This document shows, one piece after another, positions 18,167 to 27,763 of a stretch of 56,965 bases of DNA; the stretch's first letter is position 1; each line of letters starts with the position of its first letter. The notes under the pieces were generated by a model. That model worked only from the letters and a program-made list of their open reading frames with translations. It did no database searches and was not told where the DNA came from. Both the position numbers and the translations under genes were made by a program. Origin of the DNA: Thalassobacillus cyri (GTDB lineage: Bacteria; Bacillota; Bacilli; Bacillales; Halobacillaceae); NCBI RefSeq assembly GCF_900107755.1, contig NZ_FNQR01000026.1, positions 1-56,965 of the forward strand, written 5' to 3'.

Positions 18167-19170
18167 GCTTCTTCCTCCTCTGCTTCCTGGATATTCTTCA
18201 CCGTTTCAGCTATTTTTGTTGTAACATCCTCTTCCACCATGTGGGAAGCTTGTTTAATGGCATTGAAAACCGCTCTGGCATTAGAAGAACCATGGGCTTT
18301 GATGACAGGGGCGGCAAGCCCGAACAGCCCGGCGCCGCCATATTCGGAGTAATCGAGTTGATCCTTCAGCTGTTTCAAATCATTTTTTACCAGACCGGCT
18401 GCTAGTTTCGTTTTAAAGTTAGACATAAAGGTTTCTTTTATCATAGAAAACATCGTCATTGCAGTGCCTTCAATCGTTTTCAGTGCAATGTTGCCACTGA
18501 AACCATCCGTAACCACGACATCAGCAACGCCCTCGAGAAGGTCACGTGCTTCGACATTTCCGATAAAATTCACTGGCGCTTCTTGCAATTCGGCAAAAGC
18601 TTTTTTGGCAAGCTCACTGCCTTTTCCATTTTCCGTGCCGACATTCAACAAGCCGACTCTCGGCTGCTTGATTCCTCTGACTTTCTCTGAGTAAATGGAT
18701 CCCATGATGCCATATTGAACCAGATGATGCGCTTTAGCATCGACATTGGCACCAACATCGAGTAAAAGGAACCCTCTACCGTCTACAGTCGGAAGCGTCG
18801 GGCTTAGAGCTGGCCGTTCGATCCCTTTGATTCTTCCGACAATAAAGAGTCCGGCGCTCATCAATGCACCGGTATTGCCGGCAGAGATGCAGGCATCGGC
18901 CCTTCCTTCTTTCACTTCCTCGGCCATCAGTACCATGGAAGCTTGTTTTTTTCGGCGAACCGCTCTTACCGGTTCATCCTCGCTGGTTATTTTTTCATTT
19001 GTATGTATGATCGTAATATTATTAGTATCTTTCACCAATGGTTTGATTTGTTCTTCATCGCCTACTAACGTAACCTGTAGGTTCGTATCGGTTTTCACCG
19101 CTTCTATCGCACCTTTTACAATCTCACCAGGTGCATGATCCCCGCCCATTGCGTCGATTGCGATTCTCAT
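18163..19170 (-). CDS. plsX: Phosphate acyltransferase PlsX
   Basis: Converts acyl-ACP to acyl-phosphate, the first step of phosphatidic acid synthesis in Gram-positive bacteria, with PlsY taking over at the membrane. The 335-residue protein begins [20 protein letters not shown] and includes the conserved [25 protein letters not shown] and [14 protein letters not shown] strings. The 4-bp ATGA overlap with fapR indicates coupling. Confidence 0.98.
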   Translation of the reverse strand: MRIAIDAMGGDHAPGEIVKGAIEAVKTDTNLQVTLVGDEEQIKPLVKDTNNITIIHTNEKITSEDEPVRAVRRKKQASMVLMAEEVKEGRADACISAGNTGALMSAGLFIVGRIKGIERPALSPTLPTVDGRGFLLLDVGANVDAKAHHLVQYGIMGSIYSEKVRGIKQPRVGLLNVGTENGKGSELAKKAFAELQEAPVNFIGNVEARDLLEGVADVVVTDGFSGNIALKTIEGTAMTMFSMIKETFMSNFKTKLAAGLVKNDLKQLKDQLDYSEYGGAGLFGLAAPVIKAHGSSNARAVFNAIKQASHMVEEDVTTKIAETVKNIQEAEEEEA

Positions 19171-19748
19171 GACTGCTGCTGCCCCCTCTGTTCATTCGAG
19201 CGATACATTTCAAATACTCCAGAAAACACTGTTTCATTTTCTACATAACTATACACTTCGACGACGGTCCGTCCCTTTTCATCGACCCCGGTGACAGAGG
19301 CTTTTGCTACCACACGTTCTCCTTTTGTCACCTGGCGGGTAAAACGGATCTCTGCCTTGGCCGTAAGTGCCAGTTCATCGTTAATGACGGCGACCGCCAA
19401 TGAATTAGCCTGGGCGAATAAATGATGTCCCCGAGCAATATCATTTCGGGAAAACACATGCTCCCGGTCGATATCCAAAATAGAAATGGCCCGTTGATCT
19501 AACTCTAAATCTACAATTTCACCGATAACTTCTTCGATTGGTAACGCCTTTACCGTTTCATTCCATTCATTTCTAGCTACAGATTTAATTCTTTCTCTCA
19601 GCTCTGGAATGGTAAGTTCCATACGGTCAAGCCTGATCGTCTGGATACTGACACCGAACTTTTTCGCCAGATCTTCATCTGTAATGAATGGAGTGGATTC
19701 GATCGTTTCTTTTAATTCTTTTTGACGTGTTCGTTTATCCTTTTTCAT
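19167..19748 (-). CDS. fapR: Fatty acid and phospholipid regulator FapR
   Basis: Repressor of lipid synthesis genes; malonyl-CoA releases it from DNA. The 193-residue protein has an N-terminal DeoR-like helix-turn-helix ([23 protein letters not shown]) and a hot-dog effector domain ([36 protein letters not shown]). I chose the ATG at 19748 ([11 protein letters not shown]) since it aligns with B. subtilis FapR and has GGTGG at proper distance; the ATG at 19757 touches that site. A FapR operator lies in its own promoter, giving autoregulation of the whole fapR-plsX-fabD-fabG unit. Confidence 0.97.
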   Translation of the reverse strand: MKKDKRTRQKELKETIESTPFITDEDLAKKFGVSIQTIRLDRMELTIPELRERIKSVARNEWNETVKALPIEEVIGEIVDLELDQRAISILDIDREHVFSRNDIARGHHLFAQANSLAVAVINDELALTAKAEIRFTRQVTKGERVVAKASVTGVDEKGRTVVEVYSYVENETVFSGVFEMYRSNEQRGQQQS

Positions 19749-19768
19749 ATTTGCCATCCACCGTCCGA

Positions 19769-19787
19769 ATTATGACTAGGTACTAAT
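19769..19787 (-). promoter_or_regulatory. FapR operator
   Basis: The minus strand reads ATTAGTACCTAGTCATAAT, very close to the FapR consensus built on TTAGTACC. It starts four bases after the -10 box and covers the likely transcription start, the position needed for repression. Confidence 0.88.
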
Positions 19788-19790
19788 AGT

Positions 19791-19819
19791 AATATATAAT
19801 ACCAAATAGGCGAATGCAA
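19791..19819 (-). promoter_or_regulatory. Sigma-A promoter of the fapR operon
   Basis: Minus strand: TTGCAT (19814-19819), 17-bp spacer, TATATT (19791-19796), directly followed by the FapR operator. Confidence 0.8.
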
Positions 19820-19896
19820 GAGTAAGGGTATAAGATAAGTAAAAACGCTCTATTGACAGTAATTCGGAAAGTGAGTTAATCCCCTGCCCTTAATAG

Positions 19897-19950
19897 AAAA
19901 AACAAAAAAGCAAAGGCTTGCAGATAAACTGTGTGGTTATCTACAAGCCT
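19897..19950 (-). terminator. Terminator of the dpp-ykf operon
   Basis: Minus strand: 14-bp stem AGGCTTGTAGATAA / TTATCTGCAAGCCT (one mismatch) with a 9-base loop, followed by two T-runs. It closes the operon after ykfD. Confidence 0.9.
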
Positions 19951-19977
19951 AGATATTAACGATGATAGCCTTTCTGC

Positions 19978-20991
19978 TCAATTCAATTGTTTGGGTTTAT
20001 GTTTTATTGGTGTTTTGTCTTTTATGTCATCATTATAAAGGTGACACGCAACGAAATGATTGTCATCCACTGCCTGCCAGACAGGCTTCGTAGTGGCGCA
20101 TGCTTCCATCGCCATTGGACAGCGGGTGCGGAACACACATCCGCTCGGCGGATCGATCGGGCTGGGTAGTTCTCCTTCCAAAATCACACGTTCCCTGCTT
20201 TCTTCAACATCAGGGTCTGGGATCGGGATCGCTGATAATAACGCTTGCGTATAAGGATGTTTCGGGTTTTCATAAAGACTGTCACTGTCGGTCAATTCTA
20301 CTAAATGGCCAAGATACATGACTCCGATCCGGTCGGAAATGTGACGTACCATCGATAGATCATGGGCAATGAATAAGTAGGTCAGTCCTTTTTCTTCTTG
20401 TAATCTCTCTAATAGATTCACCACTTGAGCCTGGACAGAAACATCCAGGGCAGAAATCGGTTCGTCTGCAATAATAAAGTCAGGGTCCAGTGCCAGGGCG
20501 CGGGCAACCCCGATCCGCTGCCTTTGCCCACCGCTGAATTCATGGGGATACCTGGTAGCATGATCACGGTTCAGTCCTACCTCTTCCAGTAATTGATAGA
20601 CTCGCTCCATCCGCTTCTTTTTATCCGGATACAAATCATGCACAATCATTGGCTCTGATATGATCTCTCCTACTGTAGAACGCGGATTTAAGGAGGCGTA
20701 AGGGTCCTGGAAAATCATTTGCATATTCCGGTAGAATTTGAATTTCTCCTGTTCGTCCAGTTCATGAACATCTTTCCCACCATAGCTGACCTGGCCGTCC
20801 GTCCGGTTGTACAACCCCATAATCGTTCTGCCGATGGTAGATTTGCCACAGCCAGACTCCCCGACAAGCCCGAATGTCTCTCCCTGGTACACATCAAAAC
20901 TGACATCATCCACGGCCTTGAGATTACGACCTTTGCCAAGGTTAAAATGCTTTTTCAATTCATTCACTTGTAGTATGACTTTGCTGCTCAT
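19978..20991 (-). CDS. ykfD: Peptide ABC transporter ATP-binding protein YkfD
   Basis: The second ATPase of the Dpp transporter (OppF/DppF type), 337 residues from the ATG at 20991. Walker A GESGCGKST, Q-loop MIFQDPYASLNPR, signature EFSGGQRQRIGVARAL and Walker B DFIIADEPISALD are all intact, and the C-terminal Cys-containing oligopeptide-transporter extension (GCVFRTRCPMAMEAC) is present. It pairs with DppD. Its ATG overlaps the ykfC stop in ATGA with GGAGG 7 bp upstream; a longer frame to 21033 lies inside ykfC and is not supported. It is the last gene of the operon. Confidence 0.93.
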   Translation of the reverse strand: MSSKVILQVNELKKHFNLGKGRNLKAVDDVSFDVYQGETFGLVGESGCGKSTIGRTIMGLYNRTDGQVSYGGKDVHELDEQEKFKFYRNMQMIFQDPYASLNPRSTVGEIISEPMIVHDLYPDKKKRMERVYQLLEEVGLNRDHATRYPHEFSGGQRQRIGVARALALDPDFIIADEPISALDVSVQAQVVNLLERLQEEKGLTYLFIAHDLSMVRHISDRIGVMYLGHLVELTDSDSLYENPKHPYTQALLSAIPIPDPDVEESRERVILEGELPSPIDPPSGCVFRTRCPMAMEACATTKPVWQAVDDNHFVACHLYNDDIKDKTPIKHKPKQLN

Positions 20992-21929
20992 GCTGGTTCC
21001 TCCGTCTCCTGCCAGTAGCGTCTGGCTGCGCATAGTTCTTTTTCATATATCGTTCCTCCCAAGGTTCTGACTTCAATCCCCTTCCCTGTACTTGGAGAAT
21101 GAAGCATTTTTCCATCTCCATAATAGATACCGACGTGATGGATGTTTCCTTGTCCTTCTTCATAAGCGAAAAACAACAGGTCGCCGGGCATGAGGTGGTC
21201 AAATGAAATTTCCTCCCCCGCTTTAGCCTGGTCGGAAGCATCACGTGGGATTTGATAGCCTGCCGCTTTATGCATATTATAGGCAAAACCGGAACAGTCA
21301 TAACCGTAGGCACTCATGCCTCCCCAAAAATAAGGAAGGCCGATAAAAGCTTCACCGAGGCGGACGATATTGACTCCATTTTCTTTTTTCATCCCAAGTG
21401 ATTCAGCAAATATGGTCGAATCTTCTCTTGGTATATAAGCTGAGCCGTGAGGAGAACTAACCCTGACAGAAGTTTCAAGGACTTCCTGAACAGGCAGCAT
21501 CGTCATGTAGCTTAATTCAAGTATTTCGTTCCCGGATTCCTCTTTCAACACGGTTTTTTTGCTGGATACTACTGCCGTTTTGTCCGTCTCCCATAGCTGT
21601 GTTGTAATCGGCTGCAGCTGGGCCAGCGGGACCCAGCCCGGATAACCCCGTTCATCTTTTTTTGAAGGCTGAGTAGGGATGATGACATGGGCCCAGCCAT
21701 TATTTTTATCCGTTACCATCACTTCTTCTCCGTATAAAAGCTGGGACTGGACCAGGTTTTCATCACAAAGCTCCAGGCGTTTTTCTCTGGTGAGACGCTT
21801 CAGCCATTCGTTAAGATTCACCGGGTTGGACAACCCGGGTTCATCCAGTTCCCTTGGTGATGTTGGAGCTGTCCAAACCGTGGCTGCCGTTACACTCACG
21901 ATATAATTTTCATGCGTTTCTTCAAGCAT
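20988..21929 (-). CDS. ykfC: Gamma-D-glutamyl-L-diamino acid endopeptidase YkfC (NlpC/P60)
   Basis: A cysteine peptidase that cuts the gamma-D-Glu-diaminopimelate bond of murein peptides. About 313 residues: N-terminal SH3b-like domains (to ~residue 180) and a C-terminal NlpC/P60 domain with C212 in YDCSGF, H265 in HHVGIYYG and H277 in MLHSP. There is no signal peptide, so it acts on imported peptides in the cytoplasm, before YkfB. The ribosome site is AGGAGG. The neighbours ykfA, ykfB and dppA supply the rest of the pathway. Confidence 0.94.
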   Translation of the reverse strand: MLEETHENYIVSVTAATVWTAPTSPRELDEPGLSNPVNLNEWLKRLTREKRLELCDENLVQSQLLYGEEVMVTDKNNGWAHVIIPTQPSKKDERGYPGWVPLAQLQPITTQLWETDKTAVVSSKKTVLKEESGNEILELSYMTMLPVQEVLETSVRVSSPHGSAYIPREDSTIFAESLGMKKENGVNIVRLGEAFIGLPYFWGGMSAYGYDCSGFAYNMHKAAGYQIPRDASDQAKAGEEISFDHLMPGDLLFFAYEEGQGNIHHVGIYYGDGKMLHSPSTGKGIEVRTLGGTIYEKELCAARRYWQETEEPA

Positions 21930-21945
21930 CAGGTTCCCTCCTTTT

Positions 21946-23040
21946 TTAATTGTTAATGAATTGCTTTTTTATTTCCTTAATGCCTAGTCCTGTAGCCGAG
22001 GGTAGATGAATGTGTTTTCCTTGATACTGGACTCCGCCGTCCAGTACGTCATCCGCCAGCATCAGAGGGGCATCAAAGTCGTAGCGTGTCACATTCTTTT
22101 GGCTGGCCGCAAAGTGACAGGCGGCTGTTATTCCTATTTTAGTTTCAATCATGCTTCCTACCATGCATTCCACTCCATAACTCTCTGCTATGGTCGCTAT
22201 TTTCAGAGCCTGGTAGATGCCGCCGCTCTTCATCAGCTTGATATTTATCAAGTCGGCACTTTCTGTTTCTAATACCTGCCTTGCATCAAATAGGGAAAAC
22301 ACGCTCTCATCTGCCATAATCGGTGTATCTACTTGCTCCTTCACTTGCTTTAAACCTGCAAGATCATGAGCTTTGACCGGTTGTTCAACCAGTTCGATAT
22401 TTAAACCTGAATCTTCCATTTTTCTGATTGCATATACCGCTTCTTTCGGCTTCCAGCCCTGATTGGCATCAAGTCGGATAAGTATGTCTGTACCAGCCGC
22501 TTTACGTACCGCCTGAATACGCTTGATATCCATATCAATATCATCTTTGCCCACTTTCACTTTCAATGCATCAAAACCATTTTTTATGTACCGGACGGTG
22601 TCCTTAGCCATTTCTTCTACCGTGTTAACACTCACGGTGTAATCTGTTTCCAGCAGGTTCCGATAACCTCCGAGAAACTGGTAGAGCGGCATGCCGGCAT
22701 ACTGGGAAAGACAGTCATAAAGAGCCATATCGATGGCTGCTTTGGCACTCGTATTTCCGATTATCAACCGGTGAAGCATCTCAAAAACCCTCTCTCGCTC
22801 TAACAGCGACATTCCCAGCAGATTGGGAGCGATAATATCTTCCACCGCCGTCTCTATACTTGCCAGGCTTTCTCCGGTGATGACATGGGTAGGCGGTGCT
22901 TCCCCGAATCCTACGGTGCCATCGTCACAGGTAACTTTGACAACGAGGCTTTCTGCCACCGTAACCGTACGTAGGGCAGTTTTAAACGGCGTATGAAGGG
23001 GAGCGGATATCCGAAAAGTTTCTATTGCCTGCAGTTTCAT
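21946..23040 (-). CDS. ykfB: L-Ala-D/L-Glu epimerase
   Basis: Enolase-superfamily enzyme interconverting L-Ala-D-Glu and L-Ala-L-Glu so that murein dipeptides can be hydrolysed. The 364-residue protein shows the paired catalytic lysines (KVKVG near 162 and INIKLMKSGG near 265) and the metal ligands in RLDANQGW, ELVEQP and MADES. I start it at the ATG at 23040 with GAGGAG upstream; a TTG five codons earlier lies inside that ribosome site. It lies 16 bp before ykfC. Confidence 0.95.
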   Translation of the reverse strand: MKLQAIETFRISAPLHTPFKTALRTVTVAESLVVKVTCDDGTVGFGEAPPTHVITGESLASIETAVEDIIAPNLLGMSLLERERVFEMLHRLIIGNTSAKAAIDMALYDCLSQYAGMPLYQFLGGYRNLLETDYTVSVNTVEEMAKDTVRYIKNGFDALKVKVGKDDIDMDIKRIQAVRKAAGTDILIRLDANQGWKPKEAVYAIRKMEDSGLNIELVEQPVKAHDLAGLKQVKEQVDTPIMADESVFSLFDARQVLETESADLINIKLMKSGGIYQALKIATIAESYGVECMVGSMIETKIGITAACHFAASQKNVTRYDFDAPLMLADDVLDGGVQYQGKHIHLPSATGLGIKEIKKQFINN

Positions 23041-23060
23041 AGGAACACTCCTCAATTTGT

Positions 23061-23987
23061 TTATTTCACTCCTGGAGCGATAGTAAGGGATAATTTCTTT
23101 GTTGACATTTCAGCATGTACGCCGAGTGGAACAGCGAAATGAGGCTGGCAATGGCCAATTTTGAAGCCCGCTATTATCGGCTTATTCAGATCGCTCAAGT
23201 AATCACTTAAAACTTGTGAAAGACTGAGAGATTCTTTGCGCTTGGAAGGTTCAGCATTCTTGAAATCACCTATAAGAATACCCGCTGCCTCATCAAGCTT
23301 TCCACTTAACTTCAGTTGATTCAGCATACCGTCAACCCTGTAGGGTTCTTCATCAATATCTTCGATCAATAATAATTTTCCTTTTGCCTCCAATTCATAA
23401 GGGGTGCCAAGAGTGCTCACAAGCAAAGATAAATTGCCGCCCACCAGCTCTCCGGAAACTGCTCCTTCGGAAATGATCATTAATTCGGAGTAAGAGGTGG
23501 AATAGTTCAATTCAGCAGGAGCGAACAGCTGACGGAACATATCCTGCGATTTCTCATGAAAATCATCTTTGCCGATATCGGAGCTGAGCATCGGACCGTG
23601 AAAGGTAACGAGCCCTGTCTGCTGACGTATCGCTGTATGTAAATAAGTGATGTCGCTGTAGCCCCAGAAAGGCTTTGGATTTTCTTTTACCAGCTTGTAA
23701 TCAATCTTCCCGGCAATTCGGCCTGTACCATAACCGCCACCAGCACAAAATATCCCTTTGATGTCCGGATTCCGGAACATGGCATGGAAATCAGACAATC
23801 GGTCTTCATCTTTTCCTGCCAGGTAGCCATAGACATCTTTCACATGATTTCCCAGTACGACCTCGAGACCAAGGGATTCTATAAACGGGAAAGCCTGATA
23901 CATCTGATCAATATTCGGAGGACTTGCCGGTGCAATGACACCTATTTTATCCCCTTTATGTAAACGATTTGGTAACAGCATCTTCAT
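23061..23987 (-). CDS. ykfA: LD-carboxypeptidase YkfA (peptidase family S66)
   Basis: Serine peptidase of the S66 (LdcA/MccF) family that removes the terminal D-amino acid from murein tetrapeptides. In 308 residues the catalytic Ser lies in GYSDITYLH, the Glu in LLIEDIDEEP and the His in KIGHCQPH. It has no signal peptide, so it is cytoplasmic. Starts at 23987 and two codons downstream are both possible; an upstream ATG at 24023 has no clear ribosome site. A G/C-rich hairpin separates it from dppE. Confidence 0.93.
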   Translation of the reverse strand: MKMLLPNRLHKGDKIGVIAPASPPNIDQMYQAFPFIESLGLEVVLGNHVKDVYGYLAGKDEDRLSDFHAMFRNPDIKGIFCAGGGYGTGRIAGKIDYKLVKENPKPFWGYSDITYLHTAIRQQTGLVTFHGPMLSSDIGKDDFHEKSQDMFRQLFAPAELNYSTSYSELMIISEGAVSGELVGGNLSLLVSTLGTPYELEAKGKLLLIEDIDEEPYRVDGMLNQLKLSGKLDEAAGILIGDFKNAEPSKRKESLSLSQVLSDYLSDLNKPIIAGFKIGHCQPHFAVPLGVHAEMSTKKLSLTIAPGVK

Positions 23988-24004
23988 CCCTGCCTTCCGT
24001 ATGT

Positions 24005-24085
24005 AAAAAGGGACCGGGAGCAAGGATCAGCCATTGATCTGTTGCCAGATTTTGCTTCCATCGGCGCCTGCCCCGTCCCTCTTTA
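24005..24085 (-). terminator. Possible partial terminator or processing hairpin after dppE
   Basis: Minus strand: GGGACGGGGC can pair with GCTCCCGGTCCC across a ~45-base loop, followed by five T residues. Such structures after a binding-protein gene often keep its mRNA level above that of the downstream genes; here that is inference. Confidence 0.4.
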
Positions 24086-24121
24086 TATCTAACTTATTAG
24101 GAAACTATTTTATTCCACCTA

Positions 24122-25750
24122 TTAATTGATTTCTGCCCATTTCAATTCCAAGTACCCGACTGGATGACGGACAATATTTTTCACTTTATCCTTCTGCAAT
24201 ACGACCTGGTTGTAGAAATGGATCGGAAAGATCGGCATTTCTTCAAATAAAATCTTCTCTGCTTCATACATATATTCGAAACGTTTCTCTTCATCTGCTT
24301 CGTTCTTCGCATTCGCGATCAACTTGTCATATTCCTCATTGGACCAGCCAGTACGGTTCATGGAAGAATCTGTTGTAAAGCTTTCCAGGAAGTTGATCGG
24401 GTCAGCATAGTCAGCAAGGAAGGAGCTTCGTGATAATTGGTGCTTCAAATCTTTTTGATCCTGCAAGAACACATTCCACTCGGTATTTTCCAGCGTGATA
24501 TCGACACCAAGATTCTCTTTGTACATGTTTTGGATGGTTTCTGCGATCGCTTTGTGGGAATCGCTGGTATTATACGTTAATGTGACTGGACGAAGTTTTT
24601 CATACCCTTCTTCTTCCATTCCTTCTTCTAACAGCTGTTTTGCTTTTTCCGGATCGTGTTCGACAAGCTTACCATTTTGTTCACGGAAATCATTTCCTGC
24701 TGGGTCCGTAAACCCATAGGATACAAAGCCATAAGCCGGCTCTTCCTTGTTTTTGGTTACATAGTCAACGATATCTTGCTGGTTGATAGCCATCGCGAAC
24801 GCTTTACGGATTTTTTCATTTGTAAATGGTTCCTGATTGACATTGAAGCGGTAGAAATACGTACCTGCCTGATCTTCAATCACTACATTTTCATTATCCA
24901 GCAGTTGTTCTGCCATTTCGCTTGGAATGCCTGAAGTATCGAGGTCACCGCTTTCATACATTTGATATTCTGTGTTGGTATCGTTGACCATCGCCCACTC
25001 TACCTTATCCAGCTTGACGGTTTCTGCATCCCAGTACTCGTCGTTCTTTTCCATGACCAGTTTGCTGTCGTGCTTCCATTCTGCAATTTTGAATGGTCCG
25101 TTTCCTACAAAAGAGTCAGCTTCTGAGAACCACTCTTCATTTTCGCTTTGGACCTTTTCGTTGATTGGGAAGAAAGCAGGGTTGGAAATGACATTCAAGA
25201 AATACCCTGTTGGTGAAGTCAATGTCACTTTCAACGTTTTTTCATCCACAGCTTCTACCATTACACCATCCTTGGTACCTTCTCCCGTGTTATAAGCTTC
25301 TGCCCCTTCAATGAAATAGCCAAGGAAAGCTGCTGGAGATGCTGTTTCCGGGTCAAGCAGACGCTTCCAGGCAAATTCAAAGTCTCCAGCTGTAACCGGG
25401 TCGCCATTGGACCAGTTGGCATCCTCACGAATATGGAATGTATATACCTTTCCATCTTCTGAAACCTCCCATTTCTCTGCAGTCGCTGCTGCAGGCTCAT
25501 GGGACTCATCCAATCTGGTCATCCCTTCCATTAAGTTGTTCAATACATTCCATGAATACGAATCAAAACCAATCGGCGGATCCAGGGAAGTAGGTTCTGT
25601 ACCATTATTCAGCTTCAGTACCTTTTCTTCACTCGAAGCTTCCCCACCTCCTTCTTTCTCCTCGTCACTGCCAGAGCTGCCACTTGTCGTACAGGCGGAC
25701 AAAACTACTGCCACCATTACGGCTAAAAACATCATCAGCCATTTTTTCAT
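24122..25750 (-). CDS. dppE: Dipeptide/oligopeptide-binding lipoprotein DppE
   Basis: Extracellular solute-binding protein that feeds peptides to DppBCD-YkfD. The 542-residue protein has a lipoprotein signal with lipobox LSAC and lipidated Cys20, followed by a Ser/Gly/Glu-rich acidic linker, then the family 5 binding fold (EPTSLDPPIGFDSYS, YTFHIREDANWSNGDPVTAGDF, LKWAEIN at the end). It sits between dppD and ykfA. The substrate is inferred from the operon as murein peptides and dipeptides. Confidence 0.95.
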   Translation of the reverse strand: MKKWLMMFLAVMVAVVLSACTTSGSSGSDEEKEGGGEASSEEKVLKLNNGTEPTSLDPPIGFDSYSWNVLNNLMEGMTRLDESHEPAAATAEKWEVSEDGKVYTFHIREDANWSNGDPVTAGDFEFAWKRLLDPETASPAAFLGYFIEGAEAYNTGEGTKDGVMVEAVDEKTLKVTLTSPTGYFLNVISNPAFFPINEKVQSENEEWFSEADSFVGNGPFKIAEWKHDSKLVMEKNDEYWDAETVKLDKVEWAMVNDTNTEYQMYESGDLDTSGIPSEMAEQLLDNENVVIEDQAGTYFYRFNVNQEPFTNEKIRKAFAMAINQQDIVDYVTKNKEEPAYGFVSYGFTDPAGNDFREQNGKLVEHDPEKAKQLLEEGMEEEGYEKLRPVTLTYNTSDSHKAIAETIQNMYKENLGVDITLENTEWNVFLQDQKDLKHQLSRSSFLADYADPINFLESFTTDSSMNRTGWSNEEYDKLIANAKNEADEEKRFEYMYEAEKILFEEMPIFPIHFYNQVVLQKDKVKNIVRHPVGYLELKWAEIN

Positions 25751-25790
25751 GTTACGTTCCCCCTTCTAGGTATGTATTTATCTTGAGGCT

Positions 25791-26786
25791 TCACTTGGAA
25801 GCCAACAATTTGATCGCCCGCTCGTCCTGGAGCCAACACTCGACCTGGTGCGTTTCACTGAGTTCAGTCTGCATAGGATAAACCCGCTCGCACACTTCCA
25901 TCGCTTTCGGACATCTGGCTGTAAATGGACATCCGATCGGTGGTGAAAATAAATCCGGAGGTGTCCCGTCAATCGGTATCAGCTTCCCTTCCCGCCGGTC
26001 CAACCGCGGCACTGAAGTCAATAAACCATTTGTATAGGGGTGCTGGGGATGATAGAATATTTCTTTTTTCGTCCCAACCTCGATAATCTTACCAGCATAC
26101 ATGACAGCGATCCGGTCGGCTATTTTTGCTACGACGCCTAAATCGTGGGTAATCAGAATGATAGCTACCCCGGTCTGTTCCTGGATACGTTCGAATAGTT
26201 CCAGGATTTGCGCCTGAATCGTCACATCAAGCGCCGTAGTCGGCTCGTCAGCAATCAAGAGTTCTGGTTCACAAATCAATGCCATCGCAATGACAATCCG
26301 CTGCCGCATTCCTCCACTGAACTGATGGGGATATAAACCAAGTCTTTCTTCCGGATTTGGAATGCCTACTAATTCCAGCATTTCTATCGCTTTTTGTTTT
26401 GCTTCCTGGTTTGAGACAGATGTATGCTGTTTCAGACCCTCGGTCAGCTGGTTGCCTACCGTTAACGTAGGATTCAATGCGGTCATCGGATCCTGAAAGA
26501 TCATGGAAATATCCACACCCCTGATCTTCCGCATTTGTTTTTCAGGAAGATGACGCAACTCTTTTTCTTTGAATTGTATCGTTCCATTTGTAATCCTTCC
26601 TGGCGGCTGAGGAATCAACCGCATAATCGAATTGGCAGTCACGCTTTTCCCACAGCCGGATTCCCCGACTATCGCAAGCGTCTCACCCTTATATAAGTCA
26701 AAGCTGACTCCTCTTACGGCCTGTACTTCCCCGCCATAAGTCAAAAAGGAAACTTCAAGGTCTTTCACTTCCAGTAATTTTTCCAA
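25791..26786 (-). CDS. dppD: Peptide ABC transporter ATP-binding protein DppD
   Basis: First ATPase of the Dpp transporter (OppD type). Walker A GESGCGKSVT, Q-loop MIFQDPMTALNP, signature FSGGMRQRIVIAMAL and Walker B LLIADEPTTALD are intact, with the C-terminal GCPFTARCPKAMEVC extension. The likely start is the TTG at 26786 (protein EKLLEVKDLEVSF, 331 residues), with AGGAGGTG 6 bp upstream and alignment with B. subtilis DppD; a GTG three codons earlier overlaps the ribosome site and the dppC stop. Confidence 0.94.
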   Translation of the reverse strand: MEKLLEVKDLEVSFLTYGGEVQAVRGVSFDLYKGETLAIVGESGCGKSVTANSIMRLIPQPPGRITNGTIQFKEKELRHLPEKQMRKIRGVDISMIFQDPMTALNPTLTVGNQLTEGLKQHTSVSNQEAKQKAIEMLELVGIPNPEERLGLYPHQFSGGMRQRIVIAMALICEPELLIADEPTTALDVTIQAQILELFERIQEQTGVAIILITHDLGVVAKIADRIAVMYAGKIIEVGTKKEIFYHPQHPYTNGLLTSVPRLDRREGKLIPIDGTPPDLFSPPIGCPFTARCPKAMEVCERVYPMQTELSETHQVECWLQDERAIKLLASK

Positions 26787-26791
26787 TGTTG

Positions 26792-27763
26792 TCACCTCCT
26801 GAGCTTAGGATCCAGTGCATCCTGAAGCCCGTCTCCAAGTACGTTGAATGCAAACATGGTTGCAGATATGAAAAATGCAGGGAAAAACAGCCTCCACCAG
26901 TGGCCGGATAATATGGTCCCTAAGGCATCATTAGCCATTACTCCCCAGCTGGCATAAGGAGATTGGATTCCCAGACCCAGGAAGCTCAAAAATGCTTCTG
27001 CGAAAATAGCTGTCGGTACCGTCAATGTCATTTGGACAATGATTGGGCCCATGGTATTAGGAAGCAGATTCTTCCGGATGATCCGCCAGGTTTTCGTCCC
27101 AAATGACTGGGAAGCTAACACAAATTCATAATTCTTGATCTGTAGTACCTGCCCGCGTACAATCCGCGCCATTCCAACCCACCCTGTCACGGTGAGTGCA
27201 ATGATGATGGTCAAGAGGCTTGGGCCCATAACGACCAAAAGCAGGATGACTACCAGCAGGTATGGCAATCCGTAAAGGATTTCAATGATACGCATCATGC
27301 TGCTGTCGATACGTCCGCCTTTATAACCGGCAATACCGCCATAAATGACCCCGATGAAGAAATCAATCATTGCTGCCATCAAACCGACAAATAAGGAAAT
27401 CCGTGCCCCATACCAGGTCCTCGTAAATACATCCCTTCCCAGGTTATCGGTACCGAACCAATGGGTACCTGAAGGAGGCTGATTCTGATTAGCCGGTATC
27501 CCTTCCTGAACGGTGTAAGGAGACAATATTGGACCGAAAATTGCCATAAGTGCTAAAAATATCAGAAATAACAGTCCGCCCATGGCCAGTTTGTTTTTGA
27601 CCAGTCGCCTCCAGGCATCCTGCCAGTAGGACAACGAAGGACGTACGACCTTTTCCGAGTCTTTCTGGCTATTTTCTTTGGGTTTAAACCATTCGTCAGG
27701 AATATCATGGACAGCAGGAGAATGTTTTGTTTTTTGTTCTTCCGCAAGGTGATTCATGCTCAT
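26792..27763 (-). CDS. dppC: Peptide ABC transporter permease DppC
   Basis: Second permease subunit, 323 residues. A hydrophilic N-terminal tail of about 55 residues comes before six hydrophobic segments and the conserved HWFGTDNLGRDVFTR and EAA-loop region (EAFLSFLGLGIQSPYASWG). It overlaps dppB by 4 bp (ATGA). It forms the channel with DppB, energised by DppD and YkfD. Confidence 0.95.
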   Translation of the reverse strand: MSMNHLAEEQKTKHSPAVHDIPDEWFKPKENSQKDSEKVVRPSLSYWQDAWRRLVKNKLAMGGLLFLIFLALMAIFGPILSPYTVQEGIPANQNQPPSGTHWFGTDNLGRDVFTRTWYGARISLFVGLMAAMIDFFIGVIYGGIAGYKGGRIDSSMMRIIEILYGLPYLLVVILLLVVMGPSLLTIIIALTVTGWVGMARIVRGQVLQIKNYEFVLASQSFGTKTWRIIRKNLLPNTMGPIIVQMTLTVPTAIFAEAFLSFLGLGIQSPYASWGVMANDALGTILSGHWWRLFFPAFFISATMFAFNVLGDGLQDALDPKLRR

